A DNA stretch of 64,000 bases from Pseudomonas protegens CHA0 (GCF_000397205.1 NC_021237.1:683001-747000); one strand, 5' to 3'. Shown: positions 9,008 through 17,999, numbered from the stretch's first letter. Program-made: numbers and translations. The notes: generated from the sequence alone by a model not told the origin.

Positions 9008-9897
9008 TGAGCGCGCGCTACCAGGTGTTCCACGACACCCACTACCGCTACGACAGCCCGGTGTCCCTGGCCCAGCAACTGGCGCACCTGTGGCCCCGGG
9101 CCTGTGCCTGGCAACTGTGCAGCGAGCGGCAATTGCTGATCAGCCCCGACCCTACCAGCCGTCGTGACGAGCAGGATGTATTCGGCAACCCGCTGACCCG
9201 CCTGGCCTTCGAGCGGCCCCATGACGAATTGCTGGTCAATGCCCAGCTCAGTGTCGAGGTGCTGGAGCGGCCGGCGCTGGATTTTGCCGCGTCACTGCCC
9301 TGGGATGCCGCCCGCGGCGCCCTGACCTACAGCGGCCAGCCCTTGTCCGAGGCGTTGCTGGAAGCCTGTCGCTACCGTTTCGAATCGCCTTATGTGCATC
9401 TGAAGCAGAGTTTTGTCGAGTTCTGCGCCAGTTGCTTCGTACCGGGGCGGCCGCTGTTGCAGGGCGCCCAGGCGTTGATGGAGAAGATCTTCAGTGAGTT
9501 CACTTTCGACGCCGAAGCCACCCAGGTGGCGACGCCGCTGGTGGAGGTGCTGGAACGTCGGCGCGGGGTGTGCCAGGACTTCGCCCACCTGATGCTGGCC
9601 TGCCTGCGCTCGCGAGGGCTGGCGGCGCGCTATGTCAGTGGCTACCTGCTGACCCAGCCACCGCCGGGGCAGCCGCGGCTGATCGGCGCCGATGCTTCCC
9701 ATGCCTGGGTTTCAGTGTTTTGCCCGGTGCTGGGCTGGGTGGATTTCGACCCGACCAACAACGTGCAGCCGGCGCTGGAGCACATCACCCTGGCCTGGGG
9801 CCGGGATTTTTCCGATGTGTCGCCGTTGCGTGGGGTGATTCTGGGAGGGGGCAGCCATGACCCGGATGTTCGGGTCACCGTCATGCCCCTGGCATGA
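9007..9897 (+). CDS. Transglutaminase family protein (bacterial transglutaminase-like N domain)
   Basis: 296 residues, starting inside the stop codon of the ATP-grasp gene, so the two are coupled. An N-terminal beta-rich domain (YQVFHDTHYRYDSPVSLAQQ) is followed by the papain-like core with Cys189 (RRGVCQDFAHL), His232 (ASHAWVSVF) and Asp248 (GWVDFDPTNN), a complete triad. It resembles the N-terminal third of the product at 3158 but is a stand-alone protein of the usual length for this family. The probable role is hydrolysis or transfer on the isopeptide/amide product of the cluster; the substrate is unknown. Confidence 0.88.
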   Translation: MSARYQVFHDTHYRYDSPVSLAQQLAHLWPRACAWQLCSERQLLISPDPTSRRDEQDVFGNPLTRLAFERPHDELLVNAQLSVEVLERPALDFAASLPWDAARGALTYSGQPLSEALLEACRYRFESPYVHLKQSFVEFCASCFVPGRPLLQGAQALMEKIFSEFTFDAEATQVATPLVEVLERRRGVCQDFAHLMLACLRSRGLAARYVSGYLLTQPPPGQPRLIGADASHAWVSVFCPVLGWVDFDPTNNVQPALEHITLAWGRDFSDVSPLRGVILGGGSHDPDVRVTVMPLA

Positions 9898-9916
9898 CAC
9901 TGCCATCTCCGACCTT

Positions 9917-9998
9917 GCAGGAGCCGGCTTGCCAGCGATGGGGCCTGCGGATATTGCGTAGGGCTGGAGAGCGCTTTCGCTGGCCAGCCAGCTCCTAC
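9917..9998. repeat. REP inverted pair
   Basis: GCAGGAGCCGGCTTGCCAGC and the inverted partner ending CCAGCCAGCTCCTAC flank a ~38-base spacer; typical Pseudomonas REP doublet between convergent genes. Confidence 0.8.
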
Positions 9999-10006
9999 GG
10001 GGCAGG

Positions 10007-10183
10007 TCAGGCCTGGGGGGCCTCGGGCTCGGCGTCGTCGACGCTCACTTCACCTTCTGCATCCGGGTTCAGTGCGCTGGTTTCTTCAGCGGCGGCTTTC
10101 TTGCGTTGCAGCTTTTCCTCTTTCTTCTGTTCCTTGGCCAAGTCACGTTGACGTTTGGCGAAGGAGTAGTTGGGTTTGGCCAT
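10007..10183 (-). CDS. Small charged protein of unknown function (58 residues)
   Basis: Reverse-strand reading frame with ATG at 10183 and stop at 10007. The N-terminal half is very basic and helix-prone (SFAKRQRDLAKEQKKEEKLQRKKAAAEE), the C-terminal half acidic (GEVSVDDAEPEAPQA). I recall similar short proteins in Pseudomonas genomes annotated only as hypothetical. No signal peptide or membrane segment; a nucleic-acid or ribosome contact would fit the basic half, but the function is unknown. The G/T- and A-rich codon use of the lysine-rich half differs from the neighbouring high-GC genes. Confidence 0.75.
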   Translation of the reverse strand: MAKPNYSFAKRQRDLAKEQKKEEKLQRKKAAAEETSALNPDAEGEVSVDDAEPEAPQA

Positions 10184-10251
10184 GGGCGATCCTCTGGGGT
10201 CGAAGGTGAGGTTGAGCGGCGCGTATTCTGCCTGTTATCGGGGCCGGGTGG

Positions 10252-10839
10252 TTAGCTGGGTTTGCCTTCGGCCCATTTGTCCGGGACCGTCGGTTGCCAG
10301 GCGTCCAGCGCATCCAGCAGGCCGGCCGGCGACTCGCTCATTTGCAGCATGTCACGGTGCGGGGCACGGACGAAGCCTTCGCCGACGATATGATCGAGAA
10401 AACCGCTGAGTTTTTCGTAGAAGCCATTCACTTCCAGCAGGCCGAGCGGCTTGTGGTGGTAGCCCAACTGGCCCCAGGTCCAGACTTCGAACAGTTCTTC
10501 CAGGGTTCCCAGGCCGCCGGGCAGGGCGATGAAGGCGTCGCTGAGCTCGGCCATGCGCGCCTTGCGGGCGTGCATGCCGTCCACCACTTCCAGGCGGGTC
10601 AGGCCGCGATGGCCGATTTCCTTGTCCTTCAGGCTTTGCGGAATGATCCCGATGACTTCGCCCCCGGCCGCCAGGGCCGCGTCGGCGACGATGCCCATCA
10701 GCCCTACCGCGCCGCCGCCATACACCAGGGTCAGCCTACGCTCGGCGATGGCCCGGCCCAGGGCCTGGGCGGCTTCACGATAGAGAGGGTTGGCGCCGGT
10801 GCTGGCGCCACAGAATACACAGACAGAAGTTAACGACAT
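10252..10839 (-). CDS. LOG family protein (TIGR00730 Rossmann fold, nucleoside-5'-monophosphate phosphoribohydrolase type)
   Basis: 195 residues, start at 10839 with GGAG upstream. The LOG signature is present: an N-terminal [11 protein letters not shown] loop, GGGAVGLMG, and the catalytic PGGLGTLEE motif followed by the conserved [10 protein letters not shown]. Family members cleave the N-glycosidic bond of nucleoside monophosphates, including cytokinin ribotides, releasing the free base. It is encoded divergently from azurin, the same neighbourhood as in P. aeruginosa. Whether the substrate here is a cytokinin ribotide or another nucleotide cannot be read from the sequence. Confidence 0.88.
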   Translation of the reverse strand: MSLTSVCVFCGASTGANPLYREAAQALGRAIAERRLTLVYGGGAVGLMGIVADAALAAGGEVIGIIPQSLKDKEIGHRGLTRLEVVDGMHARKARMAELSDAFIALPGGLGTLEELFEVWTWGQLGYHHKPLGLLEVNGFYEKLSGFLDHIVGEGFVRAPHRDMLQMSESPAGLLDALDAWQPTVPDKWAEGKPS

Positions 10840-10899
10840 GCCTTACTCCGAGGTCATTGATGGCCTCAGAGTAAAGGCTCGCCGGCCTCGCTCCAAGTA

Positions 10900-10989
10900 T
10901 TAAACCTCCCGTTGCGGGGTTTCATGGGTACCGCTGGCGCCACAGGCGTAGGCGGCGAGCAAGCTGCGAAACAGGCTGTTCAACGGCAT
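10900..10989 (-). CDS. Possible 29-residue leader or small protein upstream of the LOG gene
   Basis: On the minus strand an ATG at 10989 is preceded by CGGAG at about eight bases and opens a 29-residue frame (MPLNSLFRSLLAAYACGA...) ending at a TAA, 60 bp before the LOG gene start. The first half is amphipathic and mildly hydrophobic. It could be a real microprotein, a leader peptide or a chance frame; the good ribosome binding site is the main argument in favour. Confidence 0.35.
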   Translation of the reverse strand: MPLNSLFRSLLAAYACGASGTHETPQREV

Positions 10990-11082
10990 GAGGGTGACTC
11001 CGATCAGGGACGATGGCGTGATTCTAGAAGCGTGCCATGCCGCTGGCCGGTTGATTGTCTTGATCAGGTCGATAGCAGAGAG

Positions 11083-11092
11083 TTGTATACAA
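11083..11092. promoter_or_regulatory. Palindromic TTGTATACAA operator-like site
   Basis: Perfect 10-bp palindrome in the divergent LOG/azurin intergenic region, of the kind bound by GntR/FadR-type regulators. It lies four bases upstream of the Anr-like box. Confidence 0.35.
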
Positions 11093-11096
11093 TTTT

Positions 11097-11110
11097 TTGA
11101 TGCAAATCAT
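11097..11110 (+). promoter_or_regulatory. Anr/FNR box upstream of azurin
   Basis: TTGATGCAAATCAT matches TTGAT-N4-ATCAA with one terminal mismatch, 81 bp upstream of the azurin start codon. Azurin is known to be Anr-regulated in P. aeruginosa, so the position makes sense. Confidence 0.65.
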
Positions 11111-11190
11111 AGGAACTTGCGAGAAATTCAGGCAGTCTTCCGTCCCATGGATTCAGATGGATTTTGTTAACCCTGCCTTGGAGATTCACC

Positions 11191-11637
11191 ATGTTTGCCA
11201 AACTCGTTGCGGTATCCCTGTTGACACTGGCCAGCAGCCAACTGATGGCCGCCGAATGCAAGGTCGATGTCGACTCTACCGACCAGATGTCCTTCAACAC
11301 TAAGGAAATCACCATCGACAAGAGCTGCAAGACCTTCACCGTGAACCTGACCCACTCCGGCAGCCTGCCGAAGAACGTCATGGGCCACAACTGGGTACTG
11401 AGCAAGACCGCAGACATGGCTGGCATCGCCACCGACGGCATGGCCGCCGGCATCGACAAGAGCTACCTGAAGGAAGGCGACACCCGCGTCATCGCCCACA
11501 CCAAGATCATCGGTGCCGGCGAGAAAGATTCGGTGACCTTCGACGTATCGAAGCTGACCGCTGGCGAAAGCTACCAGTTCTTCTGCTCGTTCCCAGGCCA
11601 CAACTCGATGATGAAAGGCGCTGTGGTCCTGAAGTAA
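11191..11637 (+). CDS. azu: Azurin precursor
   Basis: 148 residues from the ATG at 11191; a 20-residue Sec signal peptide ending SQLMA leaves a 128-residue mature protein starting AECKVDVDS, exactly the azurin length. The type-1 copper site is visible: His in MGHNWVL, and Cys, His and Met in the C-terminal [13 protein letters not shown] loop. Azurin is a periplasmic blue-copper electron carrier associated with denitrification and redox stress. An Anr-like box lies 81 bp upstream and a perfect terminator follows the gene, so it is monocistronic. Confidence 0.96.
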   Translation: MFAKLVAVSLLTLASSQLMAAECKVDVDSTDQMSFNTKEITIDKSCKTFTVNLTHSGSLPKNVMGHNWVLSKTADMAGIATDGMAAGIDKSYLKEGDTRVIAHTKIIGAGEKDSVTFDVSKLTAGESYQFFCSFPGHNSMMKGAVVLK

Positions 11638-11660
11638 GCATCAGGCCCGGCTGCAACAAG

Positions 11661-11687
11661 AAAGCGCCCCCAGGGGCGCTTTTTTTG
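11661..11687 (+). terminator. Rho-independent terminator after azurin
   Basis: AGCGCCCC / GGGGCGCT stem (11663-11670, 11673-11680) with a two-base gap, followed by TTTTTTT. Confidence 0.9.
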
Positions 11688-11696
11688 TGTGCATCC

Positions 11697-11779
11697 GTAG
11701 GAGCGGGCTTGCCCGCGAAGAGGCCCTCGAGCCTTGTGCAGCACAAGCGGCCTTTTCGCCGGCAAGCCGGCACCTACAG
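11697..11779. repeat. REP inverted pair
   Basis: GTAGGAGCGGGCTTGCCCGC and the inverse TTCGCCGGCAAGCCGGCACC flank a ~35-base spacer between azurin and nadE. Confidence 0.85.
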
Positions 11780-11790
11780 AGCGAGGCGGG

Positions 11791-12618
11791 TCATGGGGCG
11801 AAGGGCATGACGCGTTTGTGATGGGTCTTGCGGTAGGTGTCGCAGATGATCTTGAAGGCTTCCTCACGTACCGGCTGGCCATGCAGGAAGGCGTCGATCT
11901 CGGCGTAGGTGACGCCGTGGGACGCTTCGTCCGGCTTGCCCGGCGACAGGTCTTCGAGGTCAGCGGTCGGCACTTTTTCCACCAGGGATTCCGGGGCACC
12001 GAAGTGGCGGGCAATGGAGCGCACTTGGTTTTTCACCAGGCCGCTCAGGGGCGCCAGGTCGCAGGCGCCGTCACCGAACTTGGTAAAGAAACCCATCACC
12101 GCTTCGGCGGCGTGGTCGGTACCTATCACCAGGCCATGGGCGGCGCCGGCGATGGTGTACTGGGCCACCATGCGCATCCGCGCCTTGGTGTTGCCGAGGA
12201 CGAAATCCCGGGACACGGCGTGCTGCCCCTCGAAGGCCGCCACTTCGTTGGCCAGGGCCCTGACCGCCGGGCCGATGTTCACGGTGTGGCGTTCGTCAGG
12301 GTTGATGAAGTCCACCGAGGCCTGGGCATCGTGTTCGTCGAACTGGGTCTCATAGGGCAGGCGCACGGCAATGAAGCGGTAGCCATCGTCCCCGCTGCGT
12401 TCGCGCAATTCACGCATCGCCCGTTGGGCCAGCAGGCCGGCGGTCAGGGAGTCGACACCGCCGCTGATGCCCAGGACCAGGGACTTGAGCCCGGAATTGA
12501 CCAGGCAGTCCTGGATGAAGCGGATGCGCCGGGCGATTTCTGCCTCAAGGGCGGCGTGGTCGGGAAAAGGTGCTTGGACCTTGAGCTGCTGCGCAATCTC
12601 ACGCTGTACGGCTTGCAT
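11791..12618 (-). CDS. nadE: NH3-dependent NAD+ synthetase
   Basis: 275 residues, the length of the P. aeruginosa enzyme. The ATP pyrophosphatase P-loop is seen as [13 protein letters not shown] (near residues 48-60), and later blocks [24 protein letters not shown] and [10 protein letters not shown] are typical of NadE. There is no N-terminal glutaminase domain, so it uses free ammonia to amidate nicotinic acid adenine dinucleotide, the last step of NAD synthesis. It lies three bases downstream of pncB, which supplies nicotinate mononucleotide, so the pair is a salvage operon. Confidence 0.96.
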   Translation of the reverse strand: MQAVQREIAQQLKVQAPFPDHAALEAEIARRIRFIQDCLVNSGLKSLVLGISGGVDSLTAGLLAQRAMRELRERSGDDGYRFIAVRLPYETQFDEHDAQASVDFINPDERHTVNIGPAVRALANEVAAFEGQHAVSRDFVLGNTKARMRMVAQYTIAGAAHGLVIGTDHAAEAVMGFFTKFGDGACDLAPLSGLVKNQVRSIARHFGAPESLVEKVPTADLEDLSPGKPDEASHGVTYAEIDAFLHGQPVREEAFKIICDTYRKTHHKRVMPFAP

Positions 12619-12621
12619 GAT

Positions 12622-13836
12622 TCACTCCTTGCCAGGTTGGGCAGGTACTTGGAAAACGTGGCGCAAGTAAGCGACGAAGTTCGGATCCTTGCAATGGGTC
12701 TTGCCCGCTTCATCGGAGATCTTGGCGACGGGCTGGCCATTGCAGGCAGCCATTTTAAGCACGATGCTCATCGGCTCGACACCGGGAATGTCACAGGTCA
12801 GGTTGGTGCCGATGCCGAAGCTGACATTGATCCGCCCCCGCAGCGCACGGAATATTTCCAGGGCGCGCGGCAGGCTCAGGCTGTCGGAGAACACCAGGGT
12901 CTTGCTCATCGGATCGATGCCCAGCTTGTGGTAGTGGGCGATGGCCTTTTCCGCCCAGAGGATCGGGTCGCCGGAGTCGTGGCGCAGGCCGTCGAACAGC
13001 TTGGCGAAGAACAGGTCGAAATCGCCGAGGAAAGCATCGGTGGTGATGCAATCCGTCAGGGCGATGCCCAGCAAGCCACGGTATTCGCGGACCCAGCAGT
13101 CGAGGGCGGCGATCTGGCTGTCGATCAGCCGCGGCCCCAGTTGCTGGTGGGCCATGATCCATTCGTGGGCCATGGTGCCCAGGGGTTTCATGTTCAGTTC
13201 CCGGGACAGGTGCACGTTGCTGGTGCCGACAAAACGTCCGGGGAAATCGTGCTTGAGCACGTTCACTACTTCTTCCTGGACTCGGTAGGAAAAGCGTCGG
13301 CGGGTGCCGAAATCCGCCACTTGCAGCTCGGAAAGTTCTTCGCTGCTGGCGTTGGCGGTCAGCCAGTCGAACTTGCGGTACAGCTGCTCGCGGGCCTGGA
13401 CCAGCTGGATCTCGCGATAGCGGTAGCGGTTGCGCACCTCGCTGATGATGGCCAGCATCGGCACTTCGAACAGGATCACGTGCAGCCAGGGGCCGCGCAG
13501 GCGGATAAACAGCTCGCCGTCCTCGATGCCGGTATGCACGTAGCGCAGGTTGAAGCGAAACAGCCCGAGAAAGCGCAGGAAATCCGGCTTGAGGAAGCTG
13601 ATTCGTTCGAGAAAGCCCAGCTGGTCGGCGCTCAGGCTCAGTTCCGCCAGGCGCTCGAACTGGTAGCGGATCTCTGCCAGATAGGGCCGCAGGTCCTCGC
13701 TGTTACGGCAACGAAACTCCCATTCCACCTCGACGTTGGGGTAGTTGTGCAGCACCGCCTGCATCATGGTCAGTTTGTAGAAGTCGGTGTCGAGCAGGTT
13801 CTGCACGATGCGATCGGCAAACACACTCTCGCTCAT
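12622..13836 (-). CDS. pncB: Nicotinate phosphoribosyltransferase
   Basis: 404 residues using the ATG at 13836, chosen because GGAG lies at correct spacing; upstream in-frame ATGs at 13851 and 13878 would add an atypical extension. Family blocks [15 protein letters not shown] at the N-terminus, the substrate loop [12 protein letters not shown] with its conserved His-like region, and [14 protein letters not shown] are clear. The enzyme condenses nicotinate with phosphoribosyl pyrophosphate to nicotinate mononucleotide, helped by ATP hydrolysis. It is followed after three bases by nadE, in the same order as in other Pseudomonas. Confidence 0.95.
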   Translation of the reverse strand: MSESVFADRIVQNLLDTDFYKLTMMQAVLHNYPNVEVEWEFRCRNSEDLRPYLAEIRYQFERLAELSLSADQLGFLERISFLKPDFLRFLGLFRFNLRYVHTGIEDGELFIRLRGPWLHVILFEVPMLAIISEVRNRYRYREIQLVQAREQLYRKFDWLTANASSEELSELQVADFGTRRRFSYRVQEEVVNVLKHDFPGRFVGTSNVHLSRELNMKPLGTMAHEWIMAHQQLGPRLIDSQIAALDCWVREYRGLLGIALTDCITTDAFLGDFDLFFAKLFDGLRHDSGDPILWAEKAIAHYHKLGIDPMSKTLVFSDSLSLPRALEIFRALRGRINVSFGIGTNLTCDIPGVEPMSIVLKMAACNGQPVAKISDEAGKTHCKDPNFVAYLRHVFQVPAQPGKE

Positions 13837-13961
13837 AACGGGAATCTCCATGCTGGCCGCGACGGACAAGTGCGGCATTCAGCTCTTTCAATGAAGGCGC
13901 TAGTGGCGCATAGACGCGCAGCGCTTTGCCAGTGTTTTTTGTGGCGGGCCATTCTCCGGCC

Positions 13962-14043
13962 GTAGGAGCTGGCTTGCCAGCGAACGGATCTTCAGTCTTG
14001 AGCAGGGCTCAAGGGCCCCATCGCCGGCAAACCGGCTCCTACG
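13962..14043. repeat. REP inverted pair
   Basis: GTAGGAGCTGGCTTGCCAGC and inverse CGCCGGCAAACCGGCTCCTA. The stop codon of the LysR gene at 14039-14041 lies inside the distal arm. Confidence 0.8.
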
Positions 14044-14941
14044 GGAGGGGCGAGTCGTTGTGTTCGAGCATCCAGCGCACGAAGTCCCGGACCTTGGGCA
14101 CTTCCGCCGAGTGTTCGGGGTAGGCCAGGTAATAGGCGTCCTGGCTGGGCATGGCGTATTCCCAGGCGATCACCAGCTTGCCTTCAGCCAGTTCTTCTTC
14201 CACCAGAAAACGTGGCAGCAGGGCGACCCCGCAGCCGACCTGGGCCGCACGAATGCACATATAGAAGGTTTCGAAGCGTGGGCCGTGGTAGCTGTGCTCG
14301 GTCTGGTAGCCCTGTTGGTCGAACCATTCGTGCCAGCCCTGGGGCCGTGAAGCGTTCTGCAACAGCACCAGTTCAGTGAGTTGCCTGGGGTCGGTCAAGG
14401 GCTCGGCGGGCAGGCTGTCAGGGGCGCAGACCGCCACCAGCTCTTCGCTGAACAGCTTCAGGCTCTCGGTGCCGGGGCGTGAACCCTGGCCAAAGTAGAA
14501 GGCCAGGTCGGCATGGCCCTGGAGCAGTTCGTCAGGCTCTTGCTCATTGCACAGGTCCAGGTGGATGTGCGGGTGGCGCAGTCGCCAGCCCTTGAGGCGC
14601 GGCACCAGCCAGCGGGCGCCAAAAGTGTAAGGCGTGGAGACTCGTAGGACTTCGGTCTCGCCGCCGTAGGAACGCAGGTAATGGGTAGACATCTCCACCT
14701 GGGTGAGGATCTTGCGCACCTCCACCAGGTACAGGTCGCCGGCCGGAGTCAGTTGCAGGCGCCGCCGTACCCGACGAAACAGCAGGTGTTGCAGCAGCTC
14801 TTCCAGTTGCGCCACTTGCTTGCTCACCGCGCTCTGGGTCAGGTTGAGCTCTTCGGCCGCACGGGTGAAGCTCAGGTGCCGGGTCACGGCCTCGAAGCAC
14901 TGCAGGGCGGTGATCGACGGCAAGTAGCGTTTGTTGAGCAT
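14039..14941 (-). CDS. LysR-type regulator, probable controller of amaBA
   Basis: 300 residues. An N-terminal winged helix-turn-helix (LQCFEAVTRHLSFTRAAEELNLTQSAVSKQVAQLE broken over residues 10-45) is followed by a LysR substrate domain; the ALQCFEAVTRH opening is typical of the GcvA subgroup. It is transcribed divergently from the aldehyde dehydrogenase gene at 15112, the usual layout for a LysR regulator and its target, so it probably senses L-pipecolate or a related lysine catabolite. That role is inferred from position only. Confidence 0.85.
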   Translation of the reverse strand: MLNKRYLPSITALQCFEAVTRHLSFTRAAEELNLTQSAVSKQVAQLEELLQHLLFRRVRRRLQLTPAGDLYLVEVRKILTQVEMSTHYLRSYGGETEVLRVSTPYTFGARWLVPRLKGWRLRHPHIHLDLCNEQEPDELLQGHADLAFYFGQGSRPGTESLKLFSEELVAVCAPDSLPAEPLTDPRQLTELVLLQNASRPQGWHEWFDQQGYQTEHSYHGPRFETFYMCIRAAQVGCGVALLPRFLVEEELAEGKLVIAWEYAMPSQDAYYLAYPEHSAEVPKVRDFVRWMLEHNDSPLP

Positions 14942-15111
14942 GGGTGGTCCTTGTTCTTATGGGTGCCAGCGAGCGGCTCAGCATGAATAAACGGAATGAT
15001 ATCTCGCTTAAAGGTCGTTTGTTGGCAAGTCTCGGGCCAGCTACAACTACTAGCCTTGATGGCCGTCGCAGCGGCCTGGTTCTTTCGCTTTCATCTGTAA
15101 GGAGTAACCCC

Positions 15112-16602
15112 ATGGTTGCCGCATTGCTTGATCGTCTGGGTGTCAACCCGGCCCTGTACCAGTCGGGCACCCAGCCTGTGCACTCGCCCATCGACGGCAG
15201 CCGGATCGCCGCGGTGAACTGGCAGGGCGCCGCCGAGGTGGAGCAGCAGGTCAGTCGCGCAGAGCATGCATTCGCCCTGTGGCGCAAGGTGCCGGCACCC
15301 CGTCGCGGTGAGCTGGTGCGGCAATTCGGCGAGGTGCTGCGCGAGTACAAGGCCGACCTGGGGGAGCTGGTGTCCTGGGAAGCCGGCAAGATCACCCAGG
15401 AAGGCCTGGGGGAAGTGCAGGAAATGATCGACATCTGCGACTTCGCCGTCGGCCTGTCGCGCCAGCTCTACGGCCTGACCATCGCCTCCGAGCGCCCGGG
15501 CCACCACATGCGTGAAACCTGGCATCCCCTGGGGGTTGTCGGGGTGATCAGCGCCTTCAACTTCCCGGTAGCGGTCTGGGCCTGGAACACCACCCTGGCG
15601 CTGGTCTGCGGCAACCCGGTGATCTGGAAACCCTCGGAAAAGACCCCGCTCACCGCCCTGGCCTGCCAGGCGCTGCTGGAGCGCGTGTTGAAGAACTTCC
15701 AGGATGCTCCCGAATACCTGAGCCAGGTGATCATCGGCGGCCGTGATGCCGGTGCCGCCCTGGTGGACGATCCGCGGGTGGCCCTGATCAGCGCCACCGG
15801 CAGTACCCGTATGGGCCGCGAAGTGGCGCCCAAGGTGGCCGCGCGTTTTGCCCGCAGCATTCTCGAACTGGGGGGCAACAATGCCATGATTCTCGGCCCC
15901 AGCGCCGACCTGGACATGGCGGTGCGCGCCATCCTGTTCAGCGCCGTGGGTACCGCCGGCCAGCGTTGCACCACCCTGCGTCGCCTGATTGCCCACGAGT
16001 CGGTGAAAGAGGAAATCATCAGCCGCCTCAAGACGGCCTATTCCAAGGTGCGCATCGGCCATCCGCTGGAAGGCAACCTGATCGGCCCGCTGATCGACAA
16101 GCACAGTTTCGAGGCCATGCAGGATGCCCTGGAGCAGGCCCTGAGCGAGGGCGGCCGGGTCTTCGGCGGCCAGCGCCAGTTGCAGGACCAGTTCCCCAAC
16201 GCCTACTACGTGTCGCCGGCCATCGTCGAAATGCCCGAGCAGAGCGAGGTGGTGTGCAGCGAAACCTTCGCGCCGATCCTCTATGTGATCGGCTACAACG
16301 ACTTCGAAGAAGCGCTGCGCCTGAACAACGCCGTGCCTCAGGGCCTGTCGTCCTGCATCTTCACCACCGACGTGCGTGAAGCCGAGCAGTTCATGTCGGC
16401 GGTGGGCAGCGACTGCGGCATCGCCAACGTCAACATCGGCCCCAGCGGCGCAGAGATCGGCGGCGCCTTCGGCGGCGAGAAGGAAACCGGCGGCGGTCGC
16501 GAATCCGGCTCCGATGCCTGGCGCGGCTACATGCGGCGCCAGACCAACACCGTCAACTACTCCCGGGAGCTGCCGCTGGCCCAGGGCATCACCTTCGATT
16601 GA
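15112..16602 (+). CDS. amaB: Alpha-aminoadipic semialdehyde dehydrogenase (piperidine-6-carboxylate dehydrogenase)
   Basis: 496 residues from the ATG at 15112 with AAGGAGT upstream; the in-frame ATG at 14944 is non-coding leader. Aldehyde dehydrogenase signatures are present: GVISAFNFPVAVWAWN, the glutamate motif LELGGNNAMI and the catalytic cysteine in AGQRCTTLRR. This GQRCTT form is characteristic of the ALDH7/antiquitin group that oxidises L-alpha-aminoadipate semialdehyde to aminoadipate with NAD(P)+. The next gene on the same strand is an FAD oxidase of the L-pipecolate oxidase type, so the pair carries out two steps of D-lysine/pipecolate breakdown, as amaB-amaA of P. putida. Confidence 0.9.
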   Translation: MVAALLDRLGVNPALYQSGTQPVHSPIDGSRIAAVNWQGAAEVEQQVSRAEHAFALWRKVPAPRRGELVRQFGEVLREYKADLGELVSWEAGKITQEGLGEVQEMIDICDFAVGLSRQLYGLTIASERPGHHMRETWHPLGVVGVISAFNFPVAVWAWNTTLALVCGNPVIWKPSEKTPLTALACQALLERVLKNFQDAPEYLSQVIIGGRDAGAALVDDPRVALISATGSTRMGREVAPKVAARFARSILELGGNNAMILGPSADLDMAVRAILFSAVGTAGQRCTTLRRLIAHESVKEEIISRLKTAYSKVRIGHPLEGNLIGPLIDKHSFEAMQDALEQALSEGGRVFGGQRQLQDQFPNAYYVSPAIVEMPEQSEVVCSETFAPILYVIGYNDFEEALRLNNAVPQGLSSCIFTTDVREAEQFMSAVGSDCGIANVNIGPSGAEIGGAFGGEKETGGGRESGSDAWRGYMRRQTNTVNYSRELPLAQGITFD

Positions 16603-16607
16603 GTCTT

Positions 16608-16665
16608 TTCGCGAGCACGCTCGCTCCTACGGGGAGGTTTGTAGGAGCCAGCTTGCTGGCGAACA
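16608..16665. repeat. REP inverted pair between amaB and amaA
   Basis: TTCGCGAGCACGCTCGCTCC and the inverse GTAGGAGCCAGCTTGCTGGC lie head to head inside the amaBA operon and may reduce readthrough or stabilise the upstream mRNA. Confidence 0.75.
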
Positions 16666-16715
16666 GCGGCAAGTGCGTTTCAGCGTCTGTGGTTCGTTGA
16701 TTTCGGAGTCTGGCA

Positions 16716-17999
16716 ATGGCGCTACAAGAACAATGTCTGTGGGAAACACTCACTCCGCAACGGCCTGACAGGGCGCCGCTCAAGGGCGAGCTGACGGCGG
16801 ATGTGTGCATCATCGGCGCCGGCTTCACCGGGCTGTCGGCCGCCGTGCATTTGCTGGAGCAGGGCAAGCGGGTCTGTGTGGTCGAAGCCCACCGCGCGGG
16901 GCACGGCGGTTCAGGGCGCAACGTCGGGCTGGTGAACGCCGGCATGTGGATCCCGCCGGACGAGATCGAGGCCGGTTTCGGCGAGCAGGTGGGCAGCCAG
17001 CTCAACCGCATGCTCGGCGCGGCGCCGTCATTGGTGTTCAGCCTGGTGGACAAGTACCACATCGATTGCCAGCTGCGCCGCGAAGGCACTTTGCACATGG
17101 CCCACAACGCCCGGGGCGAGGCCGATCTGCGCAGCCGTGAAGAACAGTGGAAACGTCGCGGGGCCCCCGTGGAGTTGCTGACCGGCGCGGCGTGCGAGGC
17201 GGCCACCGGCACTCGCAAGATTGCCGCGGCCCTGCTCGACCGGCGGGCGGGAACCCTCAACCCCATGGCTTACGTCAGCGGCCTGGCCAGGGCGGCGACG
17301 GAATTGGGCGGGCGTCTGTTCGACCATTCCCCGGTCACCCGCCTGGAGCGCCAGGGCCAGCGCTGGTCGGTGCAGACCGAGCAGGGCTCGGTGCTGGCCG
17401 AGCAGGTGGTGATCGCCTCCAACGCCTACACCGAAGGCGACTGGACCGAGCTGCGGCGCAACTTCTTCCCCGGCTACTACTACCAGGTGGCTTCCGCGCC
17501 CCTGACCGAAGAAGCGGCCCGGCAGATCCTGCCCGGGGGCCAGGGCTCCTGGGATACCCGACAGGTGCTCAGCAGCATCCGCCGGGATGCCGAGGGCCGC
17601 CTGTTGCTGGGCAGCCTGGGCAATGGCAGCCAGAAGCCCTTGTGGTTCCTCAAGGCCTGGGCCGACCGCGTACAGCAGCATTACTTCCCGTACCTCAAGC
17701 CGGTGGAGTGGGAATGCACCTGGACCGGCTGCATCGCCTTCACCCCCGACCACCTGATGCGCCTGTTCGAGCCAGCCCCGGGCCTGGTGGCTGTCACCGG
17801 TTACAACGGCCGGGGCGTGACCACCGGAACCGTGGTGGGCAAGGCCTTCGCCGACTACCTGTGCAACGGCGATCCCCAGGCCCTGCCGATCCCCTTCGCA
17901 GCCATGCAGCCCCTGGCCGGCGTGGGCTTGCGCAGTTGCCTGTACGAAGCCGGCTTCTCCCTCTACCACGCGGGCCAGTGCCTGCGAATTGTGATCTGA
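16716..17999 (+). CDS. amaA: L-pipecolate oxidase (FAD-dependent, DAO family)
   Basis: 427 residues. The FAD-binding dinucleotide fold is near the N-terminus (DVCIIGAGFTGLSAAVHLLEQG), followed by GHGGSGRNVGLVN, typical of the glycine/D-amino acid oxidase family; a C-terminal GYNGRGVTTGTVVGKAFADYL block closes the FAD site. Together with amaB it would convert L-pipecolate to piperidine-6-carboxylate and then aminoadipate. No signal peptide; related enzymes are membrane-associated and pass electrons to the respiratory chain. GGAG lies upstream of the start. Confidence 0.87.
   Translation: MALQEQCLWETLTPQRPDRAPLKGELTADVCIIGAGFTGLSAAVHLLEQGKRVCVVEAHRAGHGGSGRNVGLVNAGMWIPPDEIEAGFGEQVGSQLNRMLGAAPSLVFSLVDKYHIDCQLRREGTLHMAHNARGEADLRSREEQWKRRGAPVELLTGAACEAATGTRKIAAALLDRRAGTLNPMAYVSGLARAATELGGRLFDHSPVTRLERQGQRWSVQTEQGSVLAEQVVIASNAYTEGDWTELRRNFFPGYYYQVASAPLTEEAARQILPGGQGSWDTRQVLSSIRRDAEGRLLLGSLGNGSQKPLWFLKAWADRVQQHYFPYLKPVEWECTWTGCIAFTPDHLMRLFEPAPGLVAVTGYNGRGVTTGTVVGKAFADYLCNGDPQALPIPFAAMQPLAGVGLRSCLYEAGFSLYHAGQCLRIVI

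Noticed and set aside
11734..13965. 743-residue plus-strand frame over nadE-pncB
   Set aside because: The minus strand encodes complete, recognisable NadE and PncB; this frame begins in a REP element.
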